A stretch of DNA of 64,000 nt from the NCBI RefSeq assembly GCF_001982615.1, contig NZ_MLCO01000054.1:1-64000 (forward strand), in the 5' to 3' direction. The notes under the pieces were generated by a model. It was not told the DNA's origin. It worked only from the letters and a program-made list of their open reading frames with translations, and did no database searches. This document shows positions 40,626 through 49,357 of this stretch, in pieces. Every line of letters starts with the position of its first letter. The stretch's first letter is position 1. The stretch comes from Teichococcus deserti. GTDB taxonomy: Bacteria > Pseudomonadota > Alphaproteobacteria > Acetobacterales > Acetobacteraceae. The position numbers were made by a program, and so were the translations under genes.

Positions 40626-41996
40626 CTATTGCCCCGGCGCCGCCAGGCTGCGCTGCAGCCGGGCGATGGCGCCGGGCAGGCCGCGCACCTGCAGCACGCG
40701 GCCGCGCTCGTCGTAATCCTCGGCCAGCACGCGGACGCTGTCATAGATCTCGCCGATCAGCCCCTGCCGCGCATAGGGCAGCGACAGGGTGGCCTCCTGC
40801 ATCTCCGCCTCGAAGAAGCCGATGATGCGGTCATGCAGCGCGCGGACATCCTCCGGCGCATGGGCCGAGAGCATGATGGCCTCGGGGTGCTTCTCCGCCA
40901 GCATGGCGCGCCGCCCGGCATCGACCCGGTCCATCTTGTTCAGCACCAGCCGCGCGGGCACGGCATCGGCGCCGATCTCGCGCAGCACGCTGCGGCTGAC
41001 CTCGAGCTGCGCCTCGTAGGTCGGGTCGGAGGCATCGACGACGAAGAGCAGCAGGGAGGCCTCCAGCGCCTCGGTCAGGGTCGAGCGGAAGGAGGCGACC
41101 AGGTCATGCGGCAGCTGCTTGATGAAGCCCACCGTGTCGGAGACCAGCACGCGCGGCCGCGTCTCCGGCTGCAGGATGCGCACCGTGGTGTCGAGGGTGG
41201 CGAAGAGCTTGTCCTCGACCAGCACCTCGCTGCCGGTCAGCGCCCGCATCAGCGAGGACTTGCCGGCATTGGTATAGCCGACGAGGGCCACGCGCAGCTG
41301 GTCGCGCCGCGCCGAGCGGCGGTTGTCGCTGTCGCGCTGCACCGCCTCGAGCTGGCCGCGCAGCTCGGCCAGGCGGTCGCGGATCTTGCGGCGGTCGAGG
41401 TCGAGGGTGGTCTCGCCGGCGCCGGGCCCCTGCTGGCGGCCGCCGCCGGTCGAGGATTCGCGCATCCGCGGCGCGACGTATTTCAGCCGCGCCATCTCCA
41501 CCTGCAGCTTCGCCTCGCGGGTCTTGGCGTGGCGGTGGAAGATCTCGACGATGACGCCGGTGCGGTCCAGCACCTCGGCCCGCGTCGCGCGCTCCAGGTT
41601 GCGGATCTGGCTGGGCGACAGCTCGTGGTCGACGATCACCACCTCGGCGCGCGGCGCCCCGGCGGCCCCGTCCTCGGCCGCGTCCTCCGCCGCCTCCTTC
41701 GGCCCGGCCGCCTCCTCGAAGCGGGCGCGCGCCTTGGAGCGGCTGGCCGGCGCCATCGAGGTGACCACGCCGCTGCCGCCGGTGAAGCCCGCCAGCTCGG
41801 CCAGCTTGCCGCTGCCCAGCACGGCGCCGGCGCCGGTGCCCTCGCGCCGCTGCGACACCTGGCCGACCACCTCGTAGCCCAGCGTCTTCACCAGCCGGCC
41901 GAGCTCCTCGAGGCTGGCGGCATGCGCGACATCGTCGACCTCGGGCAGCTGGATGCCGACGAGGACGGCGCGGGGGGTGGGGGGCTTGGTTTCCAT
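40626..41996 (-). CDS. hflX: GTPase HflX
   Basis: A 456-residue HflX GTPase that binds the ribosome and helps rescue or split stalled 70S particles. The N-terminal HflX domain includes SGKLAELAGF and VIVDHELSPSQIRNLE. The glycine-rich GGGRQQGPGAGE and helical linker are typical. The GTPase domain carries G1 GYTNAGKSS, G3 DTVGFI and G4 NKMD. ATG 41996 is preferred; the ATG at 42008 is an alternative. An acidic insert (EEAAGPKEAAEDAAEDG) follows the N-terminal domain. The Hfq gene normally next to hflX is not seen here. Confidence 0.94.
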   Translation of the reverse strand: METKPPTPRAVLVGIQLPEVDDVAHAASLEELGRLVKTLGYEVVGQVSQRREGTGAGAVLGSGKLAELAGFTGGSGVVTSMAPASRSKARARFEEAAGPKEAAEDAAEDGAAGAPRAEVVIVDHELSPSQIRNLERATRAEVLDRTGVIVEIFHRHAKTREAKLQVEMARLKYVAPRMRESSTGGGRQQGPGAGETTLDLDRRKIRDRLAELRGQLEAVQRDSDNRRSARRDQLRVALVGYTNAGKSSLMRALTGSEVLVEDKLFATLDTTVRILQPETRPRVLVSDTVGFIKQLPHDLVASFRSTLTEALEASLLLFVVDASDPTYEAQLEVSRSVLREIGADAVPARLVLNKMDRVDAGRRAMLAEKHPEAIMLSAHAPEDVRALHDRIIGFFEAEMQEATLSLPYARQGLIGEIYDSVRVLAEDYDERGRVLQVRGLPGAIARLQRSLAAPGQ

Positions 41997-42060
41997 CTTT
42001 CTGTCCATAGCACGAAGCGGCGGCGTTCCTGGCATCCGCCGGCCGCGCTACAGAGCCCGC

Positions 42061-42969
42061 ATGCCCCTGAACCGCGCCGACCTGGCCGACTTCACCTGCT
42101 TCCTGGCGATCGCGCGGCACCGCAGCTTCCGCCTGGCCGCGCTGGAGCTGGGGGTCAGCCCCTCGGCGCTCAGCCATGCGCTGAAGGGGCTGGAGGCGCG
42201 GCTGGGCGTCCGCCTGGTCAACCGCACCAACCGCAGCGTCATGCTGACCGCGGCGGGGCAGGAGCTGGAGCAGGCGATCAGCCAGCCTTTCGACGCCATC
42301 GGCCAGGCGGTCGAGGCGCTGAACCGCCACCGCGACGCCCCGGCCGGGCGGGTGCGGCTGAACGCGGTGGTGGATGCGGTGTCGCTGGTGCTGGCGCCGG
42401 TGCTGCCGGAATTCGCCCGGCGCTATCCCAATATCGAGCTGGAGATCTCGGCCAGCAACCGCATGGTCGATGTCATCGGCAGCGGCTTCGACGCCGGCCT
42501 CCGGCATGGCGGCACGGTGCCGGAGGACATGGTGGCGCAGCGCGTCTCGGCCGATCTGCGCTGGGTGGTCGCGGCCTCGCCCGACTACCTGGCGCGGCAT
42601 GGCCGGCCGGCGACGCCGCGGGATCTGCAGGCGCATCGCTGCATCGGCGTGCGGCTGGGCGACGACCGGCTGTACCGCTGGGAATTCATGGGGCCGGAGG
42701 GCGAGTTCGCCGTCGCCGTGCCCAGCCAGTTCATCCTGGATGACGGCCGGGCGATGGTGGCGCTGGCCCTGGCCGGGGCGGGGCTGGCCTATGCGGCCGA
42801 GCCGGTCTTCGCGCCGCACCTGGCCAGCGGCGCGCTGGAGCTGGTGCTGCAGGACTGGGCGACCAGCGGCCCGGGCTACCAGATCTACTACTCCAGCCGG
42901 CGCCAGGTGCCGGCCGGGCTGCGGCTGCTGGTCGAGCTGATCCGCGAGATGCGGCCGCTCGGCCTGTAG
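42061..42969 (+). CDS. LysR family transcriptional regulator
   Basis: A 302-residue LysR regulator. The helix-turn-helix covers residues 10-60 (RHRSFRLAALELGVSPSALSHAL, LGVRLVNRTNRSVMLT). The effector-binding domain starts about residue 90 (GRVRLNAVVDAVSLVLAPVL), with FDAGLRHGG in the first lobe. It starts 64 bp from the divergent hflX gene and ends 24 bp before the convergent cytochrome c gene. No symmetric operator is evident in the short upstream gap, so the target is not predicted. Confidence 0.94.
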   Translation: MPLNRADLADFTCFLAIARHRSFRLAALELGVSPSALSHALKGLEARLGVRLVNRTNRSVMLTAAGQELEQAISQPFDAIGQAVEALNRHRDAPAGRVRLNAVVDAVSLVLAPVLPEFARRYPNIELEISASNRMVDVIGSGFDAGLRHGGTVPEDMVAQRVSADLRWVVAASPDYLARHGRPATPRDLQAHRCIGVRLGDDRLYRWEFMGPEGEFAVAVPSQFILDDGRAMVALALAGAGLAYAAEPVFAPHLASGALELVLQDWATSGPGYQIYYSSRRQVPAGLRLLVELIREMRPLGL

Positions 42970-42993
42970 CGCGCGCCCGGCCGCGGCGCGGCC

Positions 42994-44334
42994 TCAGCGC
43001 ATCTGCAGCACGATGACGTCGCTGCTGGCCGGGTTGGTCTGGCTGCGCAGCTTCGCCACCTGCTCCTCGGTCACTGCGCCGCCGCGGTTGCCCCAGGCGG
43101 TGCGGATGAAGGACAGGATTTCCGCCACCTCGCGGTCGTTGATCTGGTTGCGCAGCGAGGGCATGCGATAGGCATCCGCGACGCCGCCCGCCACCACCCG
43201 TCCTGCGCCGTTCAGCGTGATGTTGATCGCCGAGGCCGCATCGGGCGCCAGCAGCGAGCTGGCGCCGGCCAGCGGCGGGATCCATTCGCCGCGCCCCTGG
43301 CCGTCGGCGCCGTGGCAGGTGCCGCAGCGCGCCATGTAGCCGCGGGCACCGGGGCTCGCGGCCAGCGTCGCCGGGCTGGCCAGCGCCGTGCGCGTCGCCG
43401 GGTCGTATTGCCAGGGCGCGCCGTCGCGCGCCGGGTCGCCGGGCAGCGACTTCAAATAGCGGGCGATGCCGCGCAGGTCGTCATCGGTCATGAACTGGGT
43501 GGAGTTGTTGAAGGCCTCCATCATCGAGCCGAAGACCACGCTGTGCCGGTTCCGGCCGCGCTTCAGATAGGCGAAGATCTCCTCCTCGCTCCAGCGGCCC
43601 AGGCCGCTGTTCGGGTCGCCGCGCAGGCTGGGCGCGTACCAGCCGTCCAGCAGCGCGCCGGAGAGGTAGCGGGGATCGCTGGAATCGAGCGCCACCTCCT
43701 GCATGGCGAGGCCGCGCGGCGTGTGGCAGCTGCCGCAATGGCCGGCGCCCTCGACCAGATAGGCGCCGCGGTTCCAGGCCGCGTCGCGCTGCGGCGCTGC
43801 CTGGTAGGGCCGGGTCGGCGCGAAGACCAGGTTCCAGAAGGCCAGCGGCCAGCGCATGTTCAGCGGCCAGGGGATGTGGCTCGCCTGGTTGGCCTGCCGC
43901 ACCGGCTGCACGTGCCGCTGGAAATAGTCGTAGAGCGCGCGGACATCCTCGTCGCTCATCCTGGCGTAGGAGGGATAGGGCATGGCGGGATAGAGCCGCC
44001 GCCCGTCGGCGCCGATGCCGCGCCGCACCGCGTTGTCGAACTGCGACAGCGTGTAGCCGCCGATGCCGGTCTCCCGGTCCGGGGTGATGTTGGTGGCGAA
44101 GATGGTGCCGAGCGGCGTGCCCATCGGCAGGCCGCCGGCGAAGGGCGCGCCATGCTCGGTGCTGTGGCAGGCGACGCAGTCGCCGAGGCGGGCGACATAT
44201 TCGCCGCGCTCCAGGGGCGTCGCCGCCGCGGGCGCCGCGCCGTCGAAGGGGGAGGCAGGGATCCGGGTGGCGAACCACCACGCGCCGGATCCGGCGACCA
44301 CGAGGATCGCCAGCAATGCGGTAAGCCGTTTCAA
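42994..44334 (-). CDS. Triheme cytochrome c, dehydrogenase electron-acceptor subunit
   Basis: A 446-residue periplasmic cytochrome with three CxxCH haem sites: CVACH at 53-57, CGSCH near residue 198 and CGTCH near residue 337. An N-terminal hydrophobic segment (LTALLAILVVAGSGAWWF) is a signal or anchor. The layout (three c-type domains, about 440 residues) matches the cytochrome subunit of Acetobacteraceae-type membrane dehydrogenases such as alcohol or aldehyde dehydrogenase and nicotinate dehydrogenase. It follows the molybdopterin subunit after 85 bp, and should pass electrons from it to the quinone pool. Confidence 0.93.
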   Translation of the reverse strand: MKRLTALLAILVVAGSGAWWFATRIPASPFDGAAPAAATPLERGEYVARLGDCVACHSTEHGAPFAGGLPMGTPLGTIFATNITPDRETGIGGYTLSQFDNAVRRGIGADGRRLYPAMPYPSYARMSDEDVRALYDYFQRHVQPVRQANQASHIPWPLNMRWPLAFWNLVFAPTRPYQAAPQRDAAWNRGAYLVEGAGHCGSCHTPRGLAMQEVALDSSDPRYLSGALLDGWYAPSLRGDPNSGLGRWSEEEIFAYLKRGRNRHSVVFGSMMEAFNNSTQFMTDDDLRGIARYLKSLPGDPARDGAPWQYDPATRTALASPATLAASPGARGYMARCGTCHGADGQGRGEWIPPLAGASSLLAPDAASAINITLNGAGRVVAGGVADAYRMPSLRNQINDREVAEILSFIRTAWGNRGGAVTEEQVAKLRSQTNPASSDVIVLQMR

Positions 44335-44364
44335 TGTCCGTCCAGCCCGGTTTGCAGGTGGCTG

Positions 44365-44393
44365 GCCCGCCGCCCGGAGGCCGGGCGGCGGGC
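44365..44393. terminator. Strong hairpin between the molybdenum and cytochrome genes
   Basis: A perfect 13-bp GC stem with a 3-base loop sits between the molybdopterin-subunit stop and the cytochrome c start, both on the minus strand. There is no T-run. It may be a terminator, an attenuator or an RNA-stability element that lowers cytochrome expression relative to the upstream genes. Confidence 0.45.
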
Positions 44394-44419
44394 GGGAGGT
44401 CAGGGGGTGCCGCGGCGCC

Positions 44420-46636
44420 TCAGGAGACGCGGCCGAAGCGCGCGCGCGACAGCGGCAGGCTGCGGATCCGCTGCCCGGTCAAGGCGAAGACCGCATTGAC
44501 CACCGCCGGCGGCACGCCGGGCACGCCGGGCTCGCCGACGCCGCCCATCGGCGCGCCGCTCTCGATGATGCGGACATGCACCCGCGGCATCTGGTCGGGC
44601 GGCAGGATCGGATAGCCGTCGTAGTTGCGGGCGCGCGGCGTGCCGTGCTCGTAGACCACCTCCTCCAGCAGGGCGGAGGACAGGCCGATGGCCACGGCGG
44701 ATTGCACCTGCTCGACCACGGTCGACGGGTTGACGATGCTGCCCGGGTCGATGGCGACCCAGACGTCATGCGCCCGCGCCCGGCCGTCCTGGATCGACAC
44801 CTCGGCAATGGTCGCGACCTCGGTGCCGAAGGGCGAGGACAGCGCGATGCCGCGCGCCCGGCGGCTGCCATCGGGTGCAGTGAAGGGGCCGCGCTTCCAG
44901 CCGCCGGAGAGCTCGGCGACGGCGGCGAGCAGCGCCTGGTGCCGCGGGCTCTTCTCGACCAGCCGCTGGCGCAGCGCGAAGGGGTCGGTCTGTCCCGCCT
45001 CGGCCAGCTCGTCGAGGAAGCACTCCATGAAGAAGTCGTTGTAGGAATGCCCGACCGAGCGCCAGAAGCCGACCATGGCGGGGCTGCGCTGCACCACATG
45101 GGCGACGCGGCGGTTGGGGAAGGCATAGACCTTGTTGGCGATGCCCTCGACCACGGTGCGGTCATGGCGGTCGGCGGGCGCGCCGAAGGTGCGGTTCAGC
45201 AGGTGGTCGCAGACGATCTCCGCCTCCAGCGCCACCGGCAGGCCGCTGGCATCGATGCCGCCGCGGAAGCGCACCAGGGCCGCCGGGCGGAAGGCATCGC
45301 GCAGGAACTCGGCCTCGCGGCTCCAGATCACCTTGACCGGGCGGCCGGTCGCCTTGGTCAGGGCGATGGCCTGGGGGAAGGGGCTGGCCGCCTCGTACAA
45401 GAAGTGCCGGCCGAAGAAGCCGCCCAGCGGCGGTGAATGCAGCGTCACCTTCTCCGGCGCGATGCCGGCGGCGCGCGCCACCACGGGCAGGTACATGTCC
45501 GGCGCCTGGTTCGGCACCCAGAGCTCCAGCGTGCCGGCCTCCGCGTTCCAGGAGGCCAGCGCCGAGGGCGGCTCGAGCTGGCCATGCGCCAGCAGCGGCG
45601 CATCGTAGCTGGCTTCAACCACCCGCGCCGCGCCCTTCAGCGCGCCAGAGGCGTCGCCAGCCGTCTCCGCGGTGATTCCAGGGCCCGGGGCGGCCTGCTG
45701 CCGGTCGCGCAGCGCCCGGGTCGAGAAATCGGCCGGCATGGCATTGGCGGCGCCGGGCGCGGCCTCGCGCCAGGCGACCTGCAGCGTCTCCGCCGCGCGA
45801 TGCGCCCGCCACCAGCGGTCGGCGACCACGGCGACGGCGCCGGGCAGGCGGTGCAGCGAATGCACGCCGGGCAGCGCCAGCACCGCCGCCTCGTTGCGGA
45901 TCTCCGCCGGCTCCATGCCGTAGCGCGGGGCGTGCTGGACGGCGGCCTGCAGCATGCCCTCCACCGCCAGGTCGATGCCGTAGACCATCTTCCCCGTCGA
46001 CTTGGCGCGGACATCGAGCCGGGCGACGGGCTTGCCGATCCAGCGGAATTTGTCCCGATCGCGCAGCGTCACCCCGGCCGGGACCGGCTGGGCGGATGCG
46101 GCCTCGGCCAATTCGCCATAGCCGATGCGGCGGCCGGAAGCGGCATGGACGACGAAGCCCGGCTCGGTCGTCAGGCTGCCGGCCGGGACCTCCAGCCGGA
46201 TGGCCGCGGCCTCGACCAGCATGGCGCGCGCCGTCGCGCCCAGCCGGCGCAGCGGCGCGATGCTGGTGCGGACCGAGCTGCTGCCGCCGGTCACCCGCGG
46301 CGCCCCCGGCAGCTTGTACCGCGCCCCCGGCGGCGCGCATTCCAGCAGCAGGCGGGCGGGCTCCAGGTCCAGCTCCTCGCCCAGGATCTGCGCCAGCGCG
46401 GTGGAGACGCCCTGGCCGCCCTCGACGAAGGGCATCTGCAGCCGCGCCGTGCCGTCGGCGCGCAGCTCGAGCAGGGCGGCGAAGGGGTTGGGCATGGCCT
46501 CCGCGGCCGGCGTTGCCTGGGATGCGGCCGGGCGGGCGCCCAGGCCCAGCACCAGCGCGCCGGCGGCAGCCCCCAGCAGCCCGCGCCGCGAGAGGTTCAG
46601 CGGCGCCGCCGCCTCGGGGGTGGCAAGGAAGGTCAT
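44420..46636 (-). CDS. Xanthine dehydrogenase family molybdopterin-binding subunit (IorB-like)
   Basis: A 738-residue large subunit of a periplasmic molybdenum hydroxylase, of the isoquinoline/aldehyde/nicotinate oxidoreductase type. The N-terminus has a TAT signal, LSRRGLLGAAAGALVLGLG. Family regions include VEGGQGVSTALAQILGEEL for molybdopterin contact, IDLAVEGMLQAAVQHAP, GGFFGRHFLYEA and GEPGVPGVPPAVVNAVFALTG at the C-terminus, where a Glu in this region is the usual catalytic base. The preceding gene is the [2Fe-2S] subunit and the following one the triheme cytochrome, giving a full three-subunit enzyme without FAD. Substrate (an aldehyde or N-heterocycle) is not determined. Confidence 0.92.
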   Translation of the reverse strand: MTFLATPEAAAPLNLSRRGLLGAAAGALVLGLGARPAASQATPAAEAMPNPFAALLELRADGTARLQMPFVEGGQGVSTALAQILGEELDLEPARLLLECAPPGARYKLPGAPRVTGGSSSVRTSIAPLRRLGATARAMLVEAAAIRLEVPAGSLTTEPGFVVHAASGRRIGYGELAEAASAQPVPAGVTLRDRDKFRWIGKPVARLDVRAKSTGKMVYGIDLAVEGMLQAAVQHAPRYGMEPAEIRNEAAVLALPGVHSLHRLPGAVAVVADRWWRAHRAAETLQVAWREAAPGAANAMPADFSTRALRDRQQAAPGPGITAETAGDASGALKGAARVVEASYDAPLLAHGQLEPPSALASWNAEAGTLELWVPNQAPDMYLPVVARAAGIAPEKVTLHSPPLGGFFGRHFLYEAASPFPQAIALTKATGRPVKVIWSREAEFLRDAFRPAALVRFRGGIDASGLPVALEAEIVCDHLLNRTFGAPADRHDRTVVEGIANKVYAFPNRRVAHVVQRSPAMVGFWRSVGHSYNDFFMECFLDELAEAGQTDPFALRQRLVEKSPRHQALLAAVAELSGGWKRGPFTAPDGSRRARGIALSSPFGTEVATIAEVSIQDGRARAHDVWVAIDPGSIVNPSTVVEQVQSAVAIGLSSALLEEVVYEHGTPRARNYDGYPILPPDQMPRVHVRIIESGAPMGGVGEPGVPGVPPAVVNAVFALTGQRIRSLPLSRARFGRVS

Positions 46637-46649
46637 GGCGCGGCTTCCC

Positions 46650-47096
46650 TCAGCCCTGGGCGGCCTGCCGCATGGCGGCGGCGATGGCGTTGTAGGTGCC
46701 GCAGCGGCAGAGATTGGTCATGGCGGCGGCGACCTCCGCCTCGCTCGGCTGCGCGATCTGCTTCAGCAGCGAGGTCGCCGCCATCACCTGGCCGGACTGG
46801 CAATAGCCGCATTGCGGCACCTGGTGGGCCACCCAGGCCTCGACCACGCGGCGGCCGACGGCATCCTCGCCGATCGCCTCGATGGTGGTGATCTGCTGGC
46901 CCGCGACGCTCTCCACCGGCGTGATGCAGGAGCGCACGGCGATGCCGTCGACCAGCACGGTGCAGGCGCCGCATTGCGCCAGGCCGCAGCCGTACTTGGT
47001 GCCGGTCAGGCCAAGCTCGTCGCGGATCGCCCAGAGCAGCGGCATCTCGGCCTCGAGCGCGACCGTGTGGCGCACGCCGTTGACGATGAGGTCCAT
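46650..47096 (-). CDS. (2Fe-2S)-binding subunit of molybdenum hydroxylase (IorA-like)
   Basis: A 148-residue small subunit with two [2Fe-2S] clusters. The plant-type cluster is bound by CGLAQCGAC with a downstream Cys in AVRSC; the second, alpha-helical cluster by QCGYCQSGQ and NLCRCGTY. It carries electrons from the molybdenum site towards the cytochrome c. It has no export signal and presumably leaves with the TAT-signal-bearing large subunit. It is the first gene of the set, 13 bp before the large subunit. The ATG at 47096 begins exactly at the ferredoxin fold (DLIVNGV); the open frame upstream is not protein-like. Confidence 0.94.
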   Translation of the reverse strand: MDLIVNGVRHTVALEAEMPLLWAIRDELGLTGTKYGCGLAQCGACTVLVDGIAVRSCITPVESVAGQQITTIEAIGEDAVGRRVVEAWVAHQVPQCGYCQSGQVMAATSLLKQIAQPSEAEVAAAMTNLCRCGTYNAIAAAMRQAAQG

Positions 47097-47520
47097 CTCG
47101 TCCTCCAACTGCAGGAACAGGGGTGCAGTGACGCGGGTGCAGGCGCCCCCGGAGGGCCAGGACCGGGGGCTGCCCTGCCATGAAAGGGCGGAACGCGGCC
47201 TGGCCGCTAAGCCATTCGCCGGCGGCCAGGTCAATCTTCGGCGATGGCGGCCAGTGGGGGCGGGCCCAGGTGTCCTTCTGTAGCGCCCGTCCGCCGGCCG
47301 CGGCACTGGCCGGAACCGGCATGCCGTGATGAGGGGAATTCATCATTCCACCGCCGCCCGGGCGGCCCGGCACCCCGTGCCTCACGCGTTCCTGAGGTTG
47401 CGCCGGGACGGCGGGGCTGCGACGCTTGGCCGGCAAGCCTGTTCACCGGCGCGCCCCGGGCATCATCCCTTTGGCCTATCCCTTGTTGACCTCGCGGCGC
47501 GCGAACCAGCGGAGTGCGAC
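47097..47520. other. Intergenic control region, divergent Mo-hydroxylase and ohr
   Basis: 424 bp with no convincing gene. It holds the 5' ends of two divergent transcripts. A 10-bp palindrome CGGCATGCCG lies at 47317-47326 and an AT-richer stretch with a GAATTC core follows. I cannot place promoters with confidence. Confidence 0.4.
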
Positions 47521-47952
47521 ATGCCGGTTGAAGCGAAGTACAAGACGACGGCCACCGCGACGGGCGGCGGCCGGGATGGCCGGACCGCCCTGGCCGATGG
47601 CAGCATGGACCTGCAGCTGACCGTGCCGAAGGAGCTCGGCGGCCCGGGCGGCGACGGCGCCAATCCGGAGAAGCTCTTCGCCCTCGGCTATTCGGCCTGC
47701 TTCCTCGGCGCCCTGCGCGTCGCCGCCGGCCAGACCAAGACCAAGCTGCCCGAGGGCACCACGGTGACCGCCACCATCGGCATCGGCCCGCGCTCGGAGG
47801 GTGGCTTCGGCATCACCGCGGCGCTCGACGTGCTGCTGCCCGGCCTGGCCGAGGCCGAGGCGAAGCAGCTGGTCGAGACCACCCACGGCATCTGCCCCTA
47901 TTCCAATGCCATCAAGGCCAGCGTGGACGTGGTCACCACCACCCGCGGCTGA
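47521..47952 (+). CDS. ohr: Organic hydroperoxide resistance protein, Ohr family
   Basis: A 143-residue Ohr peroxidase that reduces organic hydroperoxides with a reactive cysteine pair. Cys60 in GYSACF is the peroxidatic residue and Cys125 in GICPYSNA the resolving one; Arg21 and Glu50, which activate the cysteine in this family, are also present. Ohr is usually controlled by the MarR regulator OhrR, but no such gene is adjacent. Start ATG 47521 matches the family N-terminus. Confidence 0.95.
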   Translation: MPVEAKYKTTATATGGGRDGRTALADGSMDLQLTVPKELGGPGGDGANPEKLFALGYSACFLGALRVAAGQTKTKLPEGTTVTATIGIGPRSEGGFGITAALDVLLPGLAEAEAKQLVETTHGICPYSNAIKASVDVVTTTRG

Positions 47953-48118
47953 TCCCGGGGAGGGTCCGGGGGGCGCCGCAGCGCGCTCCCCGGCGCCGCC
48001 ATTCAGCGCGCCGCGCCGCACCGCCCGCCAATTCCACCGCGATCCCTGGCGGATTGCGCCGCTTGACCGCCCCCCCGCCGGTGACATCCTTCCCGCAAGA
48101 AATTCTGGGGAGGACTGC

Positions 48119-49357
48119 ATGTTCACGCTCACCGCCGCGCAGCTGCGGCTGCAGGGCCTGGCCCGCGAGGTCGCCGAAAGCGTCCGCGGCCGCGCCGCCG
48201 AGACCGACCGCAGCGAGGCCTACCCTTGGGACACGGTGCGCGACATGACCGCCGCCGGCCTGATCGGCTACACCATTCCCAGGGCGCATGGCGGCCAGGG
48301 TGGCAGCTTCCTCGACGCCGTCATCATCGTCGAGGAGATGGCGCGCGTCTGCGGCGTCACCGGCCGCATCGCGGTCGAGGCGAATATGGGCGCGATCTCC
48401 GCCATCATGCGCTACGGCACGCCGCAGCAGCAGACGCTGGCGGCCGAGACCGTGCTGGCCGGCGACAAGCCGGCGATCTGCATCACCGAGCCCGAGGCCG
48501 GCTCGGCCGCGACCGAGATGACCACCACGGCGGTGCGGCGCGGCGACGTCTATGTGCTGAACGGCAGGAAGCACTGGATCACCGGCGCCGGCGTGTCGAA
48601 GCTGCACCTGGTCTTCGCCCGCGTCGTCGACGAACAGGGCCGGCCCCAGGGCATCGGCGGCTTCATCGTCCTGCGCGACGACGCGGCGGCGCTGGCGGCG
48701 CGCGGCTTCCGCATCGGCGCGCGCGAGCCGACGATGGGGCTGCGCGGCATCCCCGAGGCCGAGGTCATCCTGGAAGACCACGAGGTTCCCGCCGCCATGG
48801 CGCTGCAGCCGCCCGGCGGCTGGGGCCGCGGCTTCGCCGAGCTGATGAACGCCTACAACAGCCAGCGCGTGGGCGCCGGCACCGTGGCGCTGGGCATCGC
48901 CCAGGGCGCCTTCGAGGCGGCGCTGGATTATGCCAGGACGCGCCACCAGTTCGGCCGGCCGATCGGCGAGTTCCAGGGCCTGCAATGGATGCTGGCCGAC
49001 ATGTCGATCCAGATCGGCGCGGCGCGGCTGGCGCTGTACAACGCCGCCGCCAGCGCCGATCCCTTCCCCGACCCGCTGCTGGCGGCCCAGGCCAAGGTGC
49101 TGGCCTCGGAGATGGCGATCAAGGTCACCAACGACGCGTTGCAGGTTTTTGGCGCCCGCGGGTATTCGCGCAACCAGGCGCTGGAGCGGATGTGCCGCGA
49201 CGCGCGCATGTTCACCATCGGCGGCGGCACCGCCCAGGTGCTGCGCACCCAGATCGCCAGCCGCCTGCTGGGCTGGAAGCTGCCGCAGACCCGCGACGGC
49301 TATGCGCCGGCGGCCGACCGGGTTGCCCCCACGGCCGCCCCCAGGGCCGCCGAGTGA
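48119..49357 (+). CDS. Acyl-CoA dehydrogenase
   Basis: A 412-residue FAD-dependent acyl-CoA dehydrogenase of normal length. Visible family segments are ICITEPEAGSAATEM (FAD/substrate loop), GRKHWITGAG, the dimer helix VGAGTVALGIAQGAFEAALDYARTRHQFG and the C-terminal DALQVFGARGYSRNQALERMCRDAR and IGGGTAQVLRTQIASRLLG. GGGGAGGA just upstream supports ATG 48119. The acyl substrate is unknown. The stop overlaps the GTG of the next gene by 4 bp. Confidence 0.93.
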   Translation: MFTLTAAQLRLQGLAREVAESVRGRAAETDRSEAYPWDTVRDMTAAGLIGYTIPRAHGGQGGSFLDAVIIVEEMARVCGVTGRIAVEANMGAISAIMRYGTPQQQTLAAETVLAGDKPAICITEPEAGSAATEMTTTAVRRGDVYVLNGRKHWITGAGVSKLHLVFARVVDEQGRPQGIGGFIVLRDDAAALAARGFRIGAREPTMGLRGIPEAEVILEDHEVPAAMALQPPGGWGRGFAELMNAYNSQRVGAGTVALGIAQGAFEAALDYARTRHQFGRPIGEFQGLQWMLADMSIQIGAARLALYNAAASADPFPDPLLAAQAKVLASEMAIKVTNDALQVFGARGYSRNQALERMCRDARMFTIGGGTAQVLRTQIASRLLGWKLPQTRDGYAPAADRVAPTAAPRAAE

